Shown: positions 44,506 through 53,284 of the stretch, piece by piece
Layout of the letters: the number at the start of each line of letters is the position of its first letter
How positions within the stretch are numbered: the stretch's first letter is position 1
Assembly: GCA_017617545.1 (NCBI GenBank)
Contig: JAFZVZ010000018.1
Span: 1 to 64,000 of the forward strand
Length of the DNA: 64,000 nt
Direction of reading: 5' to 3'
Source: Lachnospiraceae bacterium
GTDB taxonomy: Bacteria; Bacillota; Clostridia; Lachnospirales; Lachnospiraceae
Program-made: the position numbers and the translations under genes
The notes under the pieces: model-generated
What the model was told of the DNA's origin: nothing
Seen by the model: the letters and a program-made list of their open reading frames with translations, nothing else
Databases searched by the model: none

Positions 44506-45468
44506 TCAATCCTTTTCGCTGGTGTCCTTCTCCGATACGGAGTAGACGACGGCGGTGTCGCCGTCGGAGCGCTTCCGGATGCGCATGCCGCGGCGCTGGT
44601 GGTAAGCCTTGAACTCGGACGGTGTGCACGACTTCAGCGTGCGGAACGTCCGGTTGAAGGTGGAGAGCGAAGAGAAGCCGCTCTGCAGCGCGACGTCGGT
44701 GACCGAGAGGCGCGGGTTTAAAAGGAGCGTCTCGGCGGCGTTGATGCGCCGCTGGTTTAAGTAGCCGCAGAAGGTCTGCTCCGTAAACTGCTTGAACAGT
44801 CTCGAAAAATGAAACTTGCTGAAGCCGGCGGAGCGCGCGGCGTCCTCCACGGAGATATCGTTCATGTAATTGGCGTTGATGAAATTCAGCGACGCGTTCA
44901 GACGCTCGTAACAGTCTGCCTGTTTGCGGGACTTCGCGTCCTGCGAGAGGAGATCGCGGCGGATGTGCCGGCGTCCCACGAGGACGAAGAACTGGATCAG
45001 GTAGGAGTAGATCATCGGGACGCGGAGCGGCTCGCTCCGGTCGGGGTAGGCATCGATGATCTGCTGCATCAGGCGGTAGGCGTCCCTGTGAAGGTCAACA
45101 TCCTCAGGCGCGTCGAACGCGCCGGCCGTGATCAGAAGCGGCTGGCTCAGGATCGGCAGCAGCGGCGAAAAATCCTTCAGCGAGCTGATCGGCGCGAAGT
45201 TAAACAGAAAGATCACGCGCGTGCCCGTCGGAGGCGCCTGCAGCGAGTGCAGCACTCCGGGCGGGATGAGAAGTATGTCGCGTTCCTTCAGCTGGTATAC
45301 CTGCCGGCCGATGGTCACCTGGTATCCGTTCTCGAGGGGCATGATGATCTCCGCTGCGGGATGCCAGTGCGTGTCGAAATCGGCGTGCTCGGTGTTGCGG
45401 TACAGAAGCAGGGATTCGTTGTCGTGAAACGGAACCGATTCAAACGTTCCGCGTAGATTTTTGGCCAT
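44506..45468 (-). CDS. AraC-family transcriptional regulator
   Basis: 320 residues. The N-terminal half is a cupin-like sugar-sensing domain (HADFDTHWHPAAEIIMPLENGYQV). The C-terminal 100 residues hold two helix-turn-helix motifs typical of AraC (SVEDAARSAGFSKFHFSRLFKQ and SVTDVALQSGFSSLSTFNRTF regions). It is transcribed divergently from the large carbohydrate-uptake locus and is the likely activator of it. The start at 45468 (minus strand) has AAGGAG seven bases upstream and gives the usual length; a longer frame to 45762 is not supported. Confidence 0.9.
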   Translation of the reverse strand: MAKNLRGTFESVPFHDNESLLLYRNTEHADFDTHWHPAAEIIMPLENGYQVTIGRQVYQLKERDILLIPPGVLHSLQAPPTGTRVIFLFNFAPISSLKDFSPLLPILSQPLLITAGAFDAPEDVDLHRDAYRLMQQIIDAYPDRSEPLRVPMIYSYLIQFFVLVGRRHIRRDLLSQDAKSRKQADCYERLNASLNFINANYMNDISVEDAARSAGFSKFHFSRLFKQFTEQTFCGYLNQRRINAAETLLLNPRLSVTDVALQSGFSSLSTFNRTFRTLKSCTPSEFKAYHQRRGMRIRKRSDGDTAVVYSVSEKDTSEKD

Positions 45469-45892
45469 TGTACGTCTCCTTAAGATCAAGCGAGGTCCAT
45501 GCGACTGCCGTGCAGTGCCGTAAGGCAACCTCGATATTGTGCGCAGGGGTTTTATTTTGCAAATATTGCGATTCGCTGTAATGAAACTGCACAAAAAACA
45601 GGGCGTTCTGCGTTTTTTGCGAAATTCGAAGGGGGGTATTTGTTGAAAAACACCAAAAAACCCTAAAGATTTCACGGAAAATGCCTGATTTATAAACATT
45701 TCCGACAAAGTTTCATAACACGTAATAGCACAAATTCGCAAGATTTGACTTAAATATAGCAAAAAATGATATGCAATTGCAAGCGCTTTTTAGTACAATT
45801 ACCTTAAATTATTCCCGAATTAGCCCTCGTTTTGTCGAAAAACGGCAAAACAGTGGGCTATTGCGCTGTTAAGGCAAGGAACGGAGGAAGCA
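45469..45892. promoter_or_regulatory. Divergent control region with a cre-like site
   Basis: AT-rich region between the AraC gene and the uptake locus. TTGCAAGCGCTTTT (45777-45790) is a close match to a catabolite-response (cre) box, so the locus is probably repressed by a CcpA/LacI-type protein when preferred sugars are present. TTGACT at 45745 is a possible -35 box, but I see no convincing -10 box. No gene is seen in this stretch. Confidence 0.65.
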
Positions 45893-48800
45893 ATGCGCAG
45901 ATTTTTCAAGAGCAAGACCTTTTGGGTAGTGGCGATCTGTATTCTCGCCATTGCCGCGATTGTAATCTACGGAAAGCTCAGCGGGCCGAAGAATTATAAG
46001 GATAAGTATGCCGGTCTCGACATGGACCAGCTTGTCCGTGAAGGACGTGCCGATACATACAATGCCTATTTCCTCAGCCACAAAGCAGTCTATCCGAAAC
46101 AGGCGGTCGAGATCCCGTTGAATGCGTCTTCGGTGGTCAGCGGCGACAAGTATGAGTTCGGTCCCAGAGGAGGCGAGGACAATACGCTCATCTCCTATGA
46201 GAACGGCTTTGTTGAGCTGAAGACCAATGTGCCCGAGGAGGGTTTCTACTACATCGACCTCAGCTACTATCCGGATCAGGATAAGGAGACGTCCCGCGGT
46301 ATCGAGATCGAGCGGGCGCTTTCCATCAACGGCGAGATCCCGTTCAGCGGCGCAGACACCATCACGCTGCCCCGCGTCTGGACGGACGGCGGCCTTCCGA
46401 AGAAGGATAATCAGGGCAATGAGATCCGCCCTGCTCAGGTTGAACTTCCCAGATGGGAGGACGTGAGCATCACCGACGAGCTCGGTTATATCACGACTCC
46501 TTACTGTTTCTATTTTAACCAGGGAGAAAACACGATCCGTTTCGATGCTACGCAGGAAACGCTGATCCTTCGCTCGCTGGTTCTTCGTCCTGTTACGGAC
46601 ATTCCTTCCTATGCAGAGTATATCTCCGGCGCGGATGTTGCTTCGTCGGCTTCCGACTTCAATGTCAAGATCGACGGCGAGAAGTCCAAGGCGAGATCTT
46701 CGCAGTCTCTGTACTCCAGCTACGACCGCAGTTCCGCAGGTACCGAGCCCTATGACGTGAAGCATCAGGTCATCAACATGGGCGGCGGCCAGAACTGGAA
46801 GTATGCCGGTCAGTGGATCGAGTGGGAGGTCGAGGTACCGAGTGACGGTTACTATCGCCTTACCCTGAAGACACGCCAGAACTACAACCGCGGCTATGTT
46901 TCCTGCCGTTCCCTCTACATCAACGGCGAGATTCCGTTTAAGGAAGTCTCGGCGATCAAGTTTGATTTCGACAACGACTGGCAGATGCTCACGCTTGCGA
47001 ACGACGACGGTGATCCGTACCTGTTCCACCTGAACGCGGGTGTCAACCGGATCCGTCTGCAGGTTACGCTCGGTGCCATCGGTGACATCCTTACCGAGAT
47101 GACCGACAGCGTGTTCCGCATGAACCAGGTTTACCGTCGTATCATCGTCTATACCGGAACCGAGCCGGATCCGGATCGTGACTACAATATCCGCAAGAAG
47201 TATCCCGATGTTATCACAGCGATGGATACCGAGTCCAAGGTTCTTTACAAGATCATCGACGAGCTTGTGGAGTACACCGGTGAGTCCGGAACCCAGGTGA
47301 GTGCGCTTCTGACGCTGGCAACCCAGCTCGAGCGTTTCGTGGATGACCCGGATAAGATCCCCGGCGGTCTCGGAACATTCAAGATCAATGTTTCCTCCCT
47401 CGGTACTTCCATCCTGAACCTGAGTGAGTCCAACCTGGATATCGACTACATGATCGTGTCCGGAACCAAGTATGACATCCCGGATGACTCCGTGAGCTGG
47501 CTTGACAAGGCCGCACACGAGATCCGCGCGTTCCTCGCTTCGTTCGTCGTTGACTACAACGCCATCGGTAACGTATACGAGGGCACGGACGAGATGAAGG
47601 TTATCACGGTATGGATCTTCGCAGGTCGTGACCAGTGTACGATCCTGAAGGATATGATCGATGACGACTTCGTTCCGAATTACCACATCGGCGTCAACGT
47701 CGACCTGATGACGGCGGCGGTGCTGCTGCCTGCGACGGTCGCGAGAACGGGCCCGGATGTCGCATTGAACGTAGCCTCCGGTGAGCCTGTCAACTACGCG
47801 TTGCGAGGCGCGTCCCTTGACCTGACACAGTTCAAGGGCGACGCAAGCAAGGGAATCAAGAGCTTTGAAGAATGCTTCAGCGAGTTCATGCCTTCCTCCT
47901 ATGTTCCTTATAAGTATACGTACAAGGACGAGAACGGCAATGACCACGAAGGCGTGTTCGGACTTCCCGAGACGCAGTACTACAACCTGATGTTCTACCG
48001 CACGGATATCCTCGAGGAGCTCGGTCTTACGATCCCGGATACATGGGAAGACCTGATCGCAATGCTCCCGGTTATCCAGAACGCCAACATGAACGTCGGT
48101 GTTCCGTCTACCGAGCGTAAGATCAACGGTGTGACGAACCCGGATATGAACGGTTTCTTCGCACAGCTGTATCAGAGAAACGGCAAGCTGTACAACGACA
48201 ACGGCTCCCGCGTACTCCTCGACGGTGATATCGCAGTAGACGCGTTCGAGTACTACACGATGTTCTTCACGCACTACAAGACACCTACCGATTACAACTT
48301 CGTCGATCGTTTCCGTACCGGTGAGATGCCGATCGGTTTCGTAGACTTCAACAACTACAATACACTGATCGTCTCCGCTCCGGAGATCCGAGGCCTCTGG
48401 GCTATGGCAGTTCTTCCCGGAACGCCCGAAACGGATGCGGACGGTAACCCTGTTCTCGATGAGAACGGCAAGCAGGTCATCAACCGCAGCTGCGGTTGCT
48501 GGGGCACCTGCGCAATGATCCTCGGTACCACCGAGTATCCGGAAGAGTCCTGGGCATTTATGCAGTGGTGGGGCGATTCCAATGTACAGGCTCGTTACGG
48601 TAAGGAACTCGAGGCTGTCATGGGTGAGTCCGCGAGATACGCTTCCGCGAACGTCAAGGCATTTGACCAGCTTGCGTGGAACTCCACGGAGCGTGAGATG
48701 CTTCTCACGCAGTGGAACTGGGTTGTCGGTACGCCTGAGGTTCCCGGCGGTTACTACACCAACCGTCACATCATCAACGCGATCCGTAAAGTTATGAACA

Positions 48801-48898
48801 TGAACATGGATCCTCGCGAAACTCTTCTCGACTACACGCGTGATATCAACGACGAGTTGATCAAGAAGAGAAAAGAATTCGGTCTTCCGACAGAATAG
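45893..48898 (+). CDS. Very large extracellular solute-binding protein of an ABC importer
   Basis: 1001 residues with an N-terminal signal-anchor segment (about residues 8-26) and no lipobox. Residues about 30-440 contain two beta-rich segments, each with an RxLSINGEIPF or RSLYINGEIPF-type block, like carbohydrate-binding modules. From about 500 onward is a family 1 solute-binding fold (VYEGTDEMKVITVWIFAGRDQ then LPETQYYNLMFYRTDILEEL, and a C-terminal WWGDSN region). The plan suggests capture of a polysaccharide fragment. GGAGG sits upstream of the start. It is followed by two permease genes at 17 and 15 bases, so it heads an operon. Confidence 0.88.
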   Translation: MRRFFKSKTFWVVAICILAIAAIVIYGKLSGPKNYKDKYAGLDMDQLVREGRADTYNAYFLSHKAVYPKQAVEIPLNASSVVSGDKYEFGPRGGEDNTLISYENGFVELKTNVPEEGFYYIDLSYYPDQDKETSRGIEIERALSINGEIPFSGADTITLPRVWTDGGLPKKDNQGNEIRPAQVELPRWEDVSITDELGYITTPYCFYFNQGENTIRFDATQETLILRSLVLRPVTDIPSYAEYISGADVASSASDFNVKIDGEKSKARSSQSLYSSYDRSSAGTEPYDVKHQVINMGGGQNWKYAGQWIEWEVEVPSDGYYRLTLKTRQNYNRGYVSCRSLYINGEIPFKEVSAIKFDFDNDWQMLTLANDDGDPYLFHLNAGVNRIRLQVTLGAIGDILTEMTDSVFRMNQVYRRIIVYTGTEPDPDRDYNIRKKYPDVITAMDTESKVLYKIIDELVEYTGESGTQVSALLTLATQLERFVDDPDKIPGGLGTFKINVSSLGTSILNLSESNLDIDYMIVSGTKYDIPDDSVSWLDKAAHEIRAFLASFVVDYNAIGNVYEGTDEMKVITVWIFAGRDQCTILKDMIDDDFVPNYHIGVNVDLMTAAVLLPATVARTGPDVALNVASGEPVNYALRGASLDLTQFKGDASKGIKSFEECFSEFMPSSYVPYKYTYKDENGNDHEGVFGLPETQYYNLMFYRTDILEELGLTIPDTWEDLIAMLPVIQNANMNVGVPSTERKINGVTNPDMNGFFAQLYQRNGKLYNDNGSRVLLDGDIAVDAFEYYTMFFTHYKTPTDYNFVDRFRTGEMPIGFVDFNNYNTLIVSAPEIRGLWAMAVLPGTPETDADGNPVLDENGKQVINRSCGCWGTCAMILGTTEYPEESWAFMQWWGDSNVQARYGKELEAVMGESARYASANVKAFDQLAWNSTEREMLLTQWNWVVGTPEVPGGYYTNRHIINAIRKVMNMNMDPRETLLDYTRDINDELIKKRKEFGLPTE

Positions 48899-48915
48899 AA
48901 AGGAGAGCCTAGACA

Positions 48916-49848
48916 ATGAGTTTAGCCAATTGGAAATCACAGAAAAAGCGTCAGGCTCACTTCCTCTGGAAGGACATCAAGGAACATAAGACCTGCTACC
49001 TGTTCCTTCTGCCTTACGCAATCGTGTTCACACTGTTCTTCATCGCGCCCGTGATCGTCTCGATCTGCTACAGCTTCACGTACTTCAACGTGTTGCAGCC
49101 GGCGAGATTTATCGGGTTCCAGAACTACATCAACCTGATCCTTGCGGATGACATTTTCCTGACATCCGTCAAGAATACATTCCTGATCGCGGCCATCACC
49201 GGTCCCGTGGGTTACATCATGGCGTTCATCTTCGCATGGTTGATCCACGAGCTGCCGAGAAGCATCCGCGCGATCGCGGTGCTTGTCTTCTACGCGCCGA
49301 CGATCTCCGGTAACGTATACCTGATCTGGAGTATCATCTTCTCCGGTGACGCTTACGGTTACTTCAACTCGTATATGGTTGAGTGGGGCTTCCTGGACAA
49401 CCCCGTGCTGTGGTTGACCGACCCCCGCTACATGCTGATCATCGTTATCGTCGTACAGCTGTGGCTGTCGCTCGGTGCAGGTTTCCTGTCCTTCATCGCC
49501 GGTCTCAACACGATCCCCGCGGATCAGTACGAGGCAGGTTATGTGGACGGTATCAAGAACCGTTGGCAGGAGCTTTGGTACATCACGCTCCCGAACATGA
49601 AGTCCATGCTTATGTTCGGTGCCGTCATGGCCATCTCCCAGTCCTTCAACACCGCGGACGTTTCCATGCAGCTCTGCGGTTTCCCGAGTACCGACTACGC
49701 GGCTCACACTGTTGTATGTCACCTGATCGACTACGGTTCATACCGATTTGAAATGGGTTATGCTTCCGCCGTAGCAACCGTGCTGTTTGCGGTAATGTAC
49801 TTATGTAACAAATTTATCCAGCGTGCGCTGATGCGACTGGGAACCTGA
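48916..49848 (+). CDS. ABC transporter permease (LplB/MalF-like)
   Basis: 310 residues, about six membrane segments, EAA loop QYEAGYVDGIKNRWQ with the conserved Gly. It belongs with the preceding giant binding protein and the following permease. GAAAGGAGAG precedes the start. The style matches the permeases of LplB/YtcP-type oligosaccharide importers. Confidence 0.92.
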   Translation: MSLANWKSQKKRQAHFLWKDIKEHKTCYLFLLPYAIVFTLFFIAPVIVSICYSFTYFNVLQPARFIGFQNYINLILADDIFLTSVKNTFLIAAITGPVGYIMAFIFAWLIHELPRSIRAIAVLVFYAPTISGNVYLIWSIIFSGDAYGYFNSYMVEWGFLDNPVLWLTDPRYMLIIVIVVQLWLSLGAGFLSFIAGLNTIPADQYEAGYVDGIKNRWQELWYITLPNMKSMLMFGAVMAISQSFNTADVSMQLCGFPSTDYAAHTVVCHLIDYGSYRFEMGYASAVATVLFAVMYLCNKFIQRALMRLGT

Positions 49849-49863
49849 TAGGAGGAACGATCA

Positions 49864-50730
49864 ATGAAAAAGATTAAAGCCGGCAGACAACCGAATCGTT
49901 CCCGCGCAGGTGACGTTGGTGTCGCAATTGTACTTATCATATTCGGCGCGTTCTTCGCATTCCCGCTTGTATACGCGATCAATGCGGCGTTCAAACCGCT
50001 GAACGAGTTGTTTATCTACCCTCCGAAGCTGTTTGTGCAGCAGCCTACGACGGACAACTTCAGTGACCTGTTCCTGCTCCTGAACAAACAGGGTGTCGTC
50101 ACCTTCACGAGATACATGTTCAACTCCATCTTCGTGACGACCGTAGGAACCATCGGACACATTTTCATCGCTTCCGCGGCAGCTTACGTGCTCGCGAAGT
50201 ACCGTTTCCCCGGAAGCAGACTGTTCTTCTCCGCGGTTACCGTAGCCCTCATGTTCACGGGTTACGTAACGCAGATCCCGGGCTACCTGATCATGGCTAA
50301 GCTCGGTTTGACGAACACCTACCTGTCCCTGATCATTCCGGCGTTCGCAATGCCGATGGGCCTCTTCCTTATGAAGCAGTTCATCGAGTCCAGTATCCCG
50401 GATGTTCTGATCGAGGCAGCCAAGATCGACGGCGCCAAGGAGTTGAAGGTTTATGTTTCCATCGTCCTTCCGCTCGTCAAGCCCGCAATCCTCACCCTGA
50501 TGATCTTCTCCATTCAGGCACTGTGGAACAATGCAGGTACCACCTACATCTACCGTGACGAGTTGAAGATGCTTCCGTTTGCACTGCAGACGATCGGCGC
50601 AGGCGGTGTTGCCCGTACCGGTGCAGCATCCGCGGCCACACTGTTCATGATGATCCTTCCGCTGCTTTGCTTCATTCTCGCACAGAGCAACATCGTCGAG
50701 ACAATGGCAAGCTCCGGTATCAAAGAGTAA
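49864..50730 (+). CDS. ABC transporter permease (LplC/MalG-like)
   Basis: 288 residues with about six segments and EAA loop LIEAAKIDGAKELK. It pairs with the permease 15 bases upstream, and no ATPase is encoded nearby. Start supported by GGAGGAAC. The next gene begins 12 bases after its stop. Confidence 0.92.
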   Translation: MKKIKAGRQPNRSRAGDVGVAIVLIIFGAFFAFPLVYAINAAFKPLNELFIYPPKLFVQQPTTDNFSDLFLLLNKQGVVTFTRYMFNSIFVTTVGTIGHIFIASAAAYVLAKYRFPGSRLFFSAVTVALMFTGYVTQIPGYLIMAKLGLTNTYLSLIIPAFAMPMGLFLMKQFIESSIPDVLIEAAKIDGAKELKVYVSIVLPLVKPAILTLMIFSIQALWNNAGTTYIYRDELKMLPFALQTIGAGGVARTGAASAATLFMMILPLLCFILAQSNIVETMASSGIKE

Positions 50731-50742
50731 AGGAGGAAACCG

Positions 50743-52590
50743 ATGAAGACGAGTACGAAACGTTGGGTAGTACTGCTGATGCTCCTGTGCATGCTGCTTT
50801 CCTCCCTTTCTTCCGCACTTGCGGATGATGACGACTGGTACACTTACTCGTACAGTTACTGGGGCGAAGAGATGGCATCACCGAACGCATACGCGGTGAC
50901 CGACATCATCTATCCGACCACGCTCGACCCGGAGCTCGGCAAATTCTCCAGCCCGGGCGGCATGTTCTGCATCGACGATCTTGTGTTCGTATGTGACACG
51001 AACAACAACCGTATCGTTGAGCTTCAAAAGGCAGACGGCGTATACAAGCTTGTCCGTATCATCTACACCTTCCAGGTCGCCAAGGATCTTGCGAATCTGA
51101 TTGATTTCGAGGGTGAGATCGACAACACGCTGTTTAACCCTACGGATATCTATGTTAAGAAAATTACCCTTGAGGAACGTATAGAGACCTACGGTGAGTA
51201 CCGCGGCGAACTGTACGAGTTCACGGAGGGTTCCCTGAAACCCGAAGACGACACCCCGGAAAATCCTGACGAGAATACTCAGGAGAACACCGAAGAGCCC
51301 GATTCCGCTACGACTTCCGACACCGAAGACGGTGAAGGCGGTGAAGGCGGCGAAGGCGGCGAAGGTGGCGAAGGCGGTGAAGGCGGCGAAGGCGGTGAAG
51401 GCGGCGAGCAGCAGCCCAAGCCGGTAAAGCCGACGGAGCGCAAGCCTAACGTTGTCCGCGAGAAACTGGATCGCGAGTACGATCTCTATATCGCAGACAG
51501 CCAGCATTGCCGTGTGCTTCACCTCGACTACGATCTCAATCTGGTCGGCGTCATCCGCGATCCGAAGGACGACACGCTTGGCCCTGACTACATTTTCCAT
51601 CCCGAGCATCTCGTTACCGATAACGCGTACCGTACGTATGTACAGGCGCAGGGCGGTCTGAACGGCTTCATGGAGTTCGACAAGGACGGCAATTTCACCG
51701 GTTACATGGGCGCTGCGAAGGTTACGATCTCTCTCATTGAGAAGATCTGGAGAAAGCTGAAGACCCAGGAGCAGAAAGACCGAAGCGAGCAGTTCGTTCC
51801 TACCGAGTACAACAACTTAAGCCTTGACTCCCGCGGCTTCATCTACGCGACCATCAGTGCTGTCGAAGACCAGGAGATCTGGGACGGTACGGCAACACCG
51901 GTCCGTAAGCTGAACGCGATGGGAACCGATATCCTGATCCGGAACGGTAATTTCTTCCCGATGGGTGATATCAGCTGGGGCAACACAAAGCACGCCGCAT
52001 CCGGCGCATCCCGCTTTGTCGATGTCATCGCGTTCAACAACGACACCTACTGCTGTCTGGACAAGACCAGAGGCAAACTGTTCGTATATGACTTCCAGGG
52101 CAATCTGCTGTATGCATTCGGTAACGTCGGTTACACCCGCGGCCGTTTCAGCCAGAACCAGGTAACCGCAATGGACAACCCGGATGAGGAGACCATCCTT
52201 GTTCTCGACGGACTCCGCGGCAACATCACCGAGTTCACGATGACCGATTACGGTCGCATGATCAACGAGGCGATCCGCCTGTACAAGATCGGCAGCTACG
52301 ACGAGTCGGCAGATGTCTGGAGAACCATTCTTCAGTACAACGGCAACCTGGAGCTTGCATATGTCGGTATCGGCCGTGCGCTCCTTCGTAAGGGCGAGTA
52401 TAAGGAAGCCATGAGATACTTCGAGAATGCTCATGACATCGAGAACTACTCGAAGGCATATCAGCACTACCGCGAACAGGTAGTTGAGAAGTATATCATT
52501 TACGCGGTTGTTATCCTCGCAGCCCTGATCATCATTCCGAAGATCATTCGGAAGATCAAAAAAATGCGAAAGGAGATTAAAGAAGCATGA
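50743..52590 (+). CDS. Secreted NHL-repeat-like protein with C-terminal anchor
   Basis: 615 residues. A cleavable signal peptide (about 1-27, ending SALA-D) is followed by a domain of repeated beta segments typical of NHL or six-blade propellers (FVCDTNNNRIVELQ, DLYIADSQHCRVLHLD, CLDKTRGKLFVYD). Residues about 197-222 are a Gly-Glu-Gly run, a low-complexity linker inside the domain. The C-terminal part has a TPR-like helical pair (AIRLYKIGSYDESADVWRTIL, ELAYVGIGRALLRKGEYKEA) and ends with one membrane helix and a basic tail. It is likely anchored outside and may handle the imported glycan. Start supported by AAAGGAGG. Confidence 0.8.
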   Translation: MKTSTKRWVVLLMLLCMLLSSLSSALADDDDWYTYSYSYWGEEMASPNAYAVTDIIYPTTLDPELGKFSSPGGMFCIDDLVFVCDTNNNRIVELQKADGVYKLVRIIYTFQVAKDLANLIDFEGEIDNTLFNPTDIYVKKITLEERIETYGEYRGELYEFTEGSLKPEDDTPENPDENTQENTEEPDSATTSDTEDGEGGEGGEGGEGGEGGEGGEGGEGGEQQPKPVKPTERKPNVVREKLDREYDLYIADSQHCRVLHLDYDLNLVGVIRDPKDDTLGPDYIFHPEHLVTDNAYRTYVQAQGGLNGFMEFDKDGNFTGYMGAAKVTISLIEKIWRKLKTQEQKDRSEQFVPTEYNNLSLDSRGFIYATISAVEDQEIWDGTATPVRKLNAMGTDILIRNGNFFPMGDISWGNTKHAASGASRFVDVIAFNNDTYCCLDKTRGKLFVYDFQGNLLYAFGNVGYTRGRFSQNQVTAMDNPDEETILVLDGLRGNITEFTMTDYGRMINEAIRLYKIGSYDESADVWRTILQYNGNLELAYVGIGRALLRKGEYKEAMRYFENAHDIENYSKAYQHYREQVVEKYIIYAVVILAALIIIPKIIRKIKKMRKEIKEA

Positions 52591-53261
52591 GTAAAGTATT
52601 CTCCGGTATCGCAAATTTTTTCAAGGGTGAGGGTTGGAGCCATTACCGCAAGACACTTCGTTACGCCCTTTATGTGATCCTTCATCCGTTTGACGGCTTC
52701 TGGGATCTCACACACGAGAAGCGCGGCTCCATGGCCGCCGCTCACACCATTGTCATCCTGACGGTGCTGACACACATCTGGGACCGCCGGTTTACGAGTT
52801 TCCTGCTGAATAACACCCGCTGGAGTCAGTTCAGTATCTGGCTCAACATCTTCGGCATTCTCGTACCGCTGATCATCTGGGTAACGGCCAACTGGTGTGT
52901 CACGACACTCCTCGACGGCAAGGGACACTTCCATGAGATTTATATGGGAACCGCATATGCGCTTACACCGTATCCGCTGATCGGTATCCCGATGATCTTC
53001 CTCAGTAATATCGTTACGAAGGAAGAGGGTGTATTCTACACCTACTTCAACACGTTTGCACTGATCTGGGCCGGCTTCCTGATCCTGTGTGCGGTGCTGA
53101 TGATCCACGACTATTCCCTCGGCTGGGGCCTGGTCGCCATCATCATTTCCCTCGTTGGCATGGCCGTCATCATGTTCATCGTCCTGCTGTTCTTCAGCTT
53201 GATCAGTGACGCGGTCGTGTTCTTCGTATCCATTTACAAGGAAATACTATTCCGACTATGA
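52587..53261 (+). CDS. Yip1-family membrane protein
   Basis: 224 residues with about five hydrophobic segments. The pattern, with LRYALYVILHPFDGFWDL near the start followed by a string of membrane helices, fits the Yip1 domain family (PF04893). Its start overlaps the stop of the preceding gene by 4 bases (ATGA), so the two are coupled. Function in bacteria is unknown; here it is part of a carbohydrate-import locus. Confidence 0.8.
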   Translation: MSKVFSGIANFFKGEGWSHYRKTLRYALYVILHPFDGFWDLTHEKRGSMAAAHTIVILTVLTHIWDRRFTSFLLNNTRWSQFSIWLNIFGILVPLIIWVTANWCVTTLLDGKGHFHEIYMGTAYALTPYPLIGIPMIFLSNIVTKEEGVFYTYFNTFALIWAGFLILCAVLMIHDYSLGWGLVAIIISLVGMAVIMFIVLLFFSLISDAVVFFVSIYKEILFRL

Positions 53262-53284
53262 CAACGCGAAAGGAGGTTATTTAG

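Noticed and set aside
45869..48940. 1023-aa minus-strand frame opposite the giant binding protein, and similar long antisense frames at 53306-55780 and 36578-38563
   Set aside because: They lie exactly opposite real, well-motifed genes with strong third-position GC. Their composition (Arg/Val/His rich) is that of antisense shadows.
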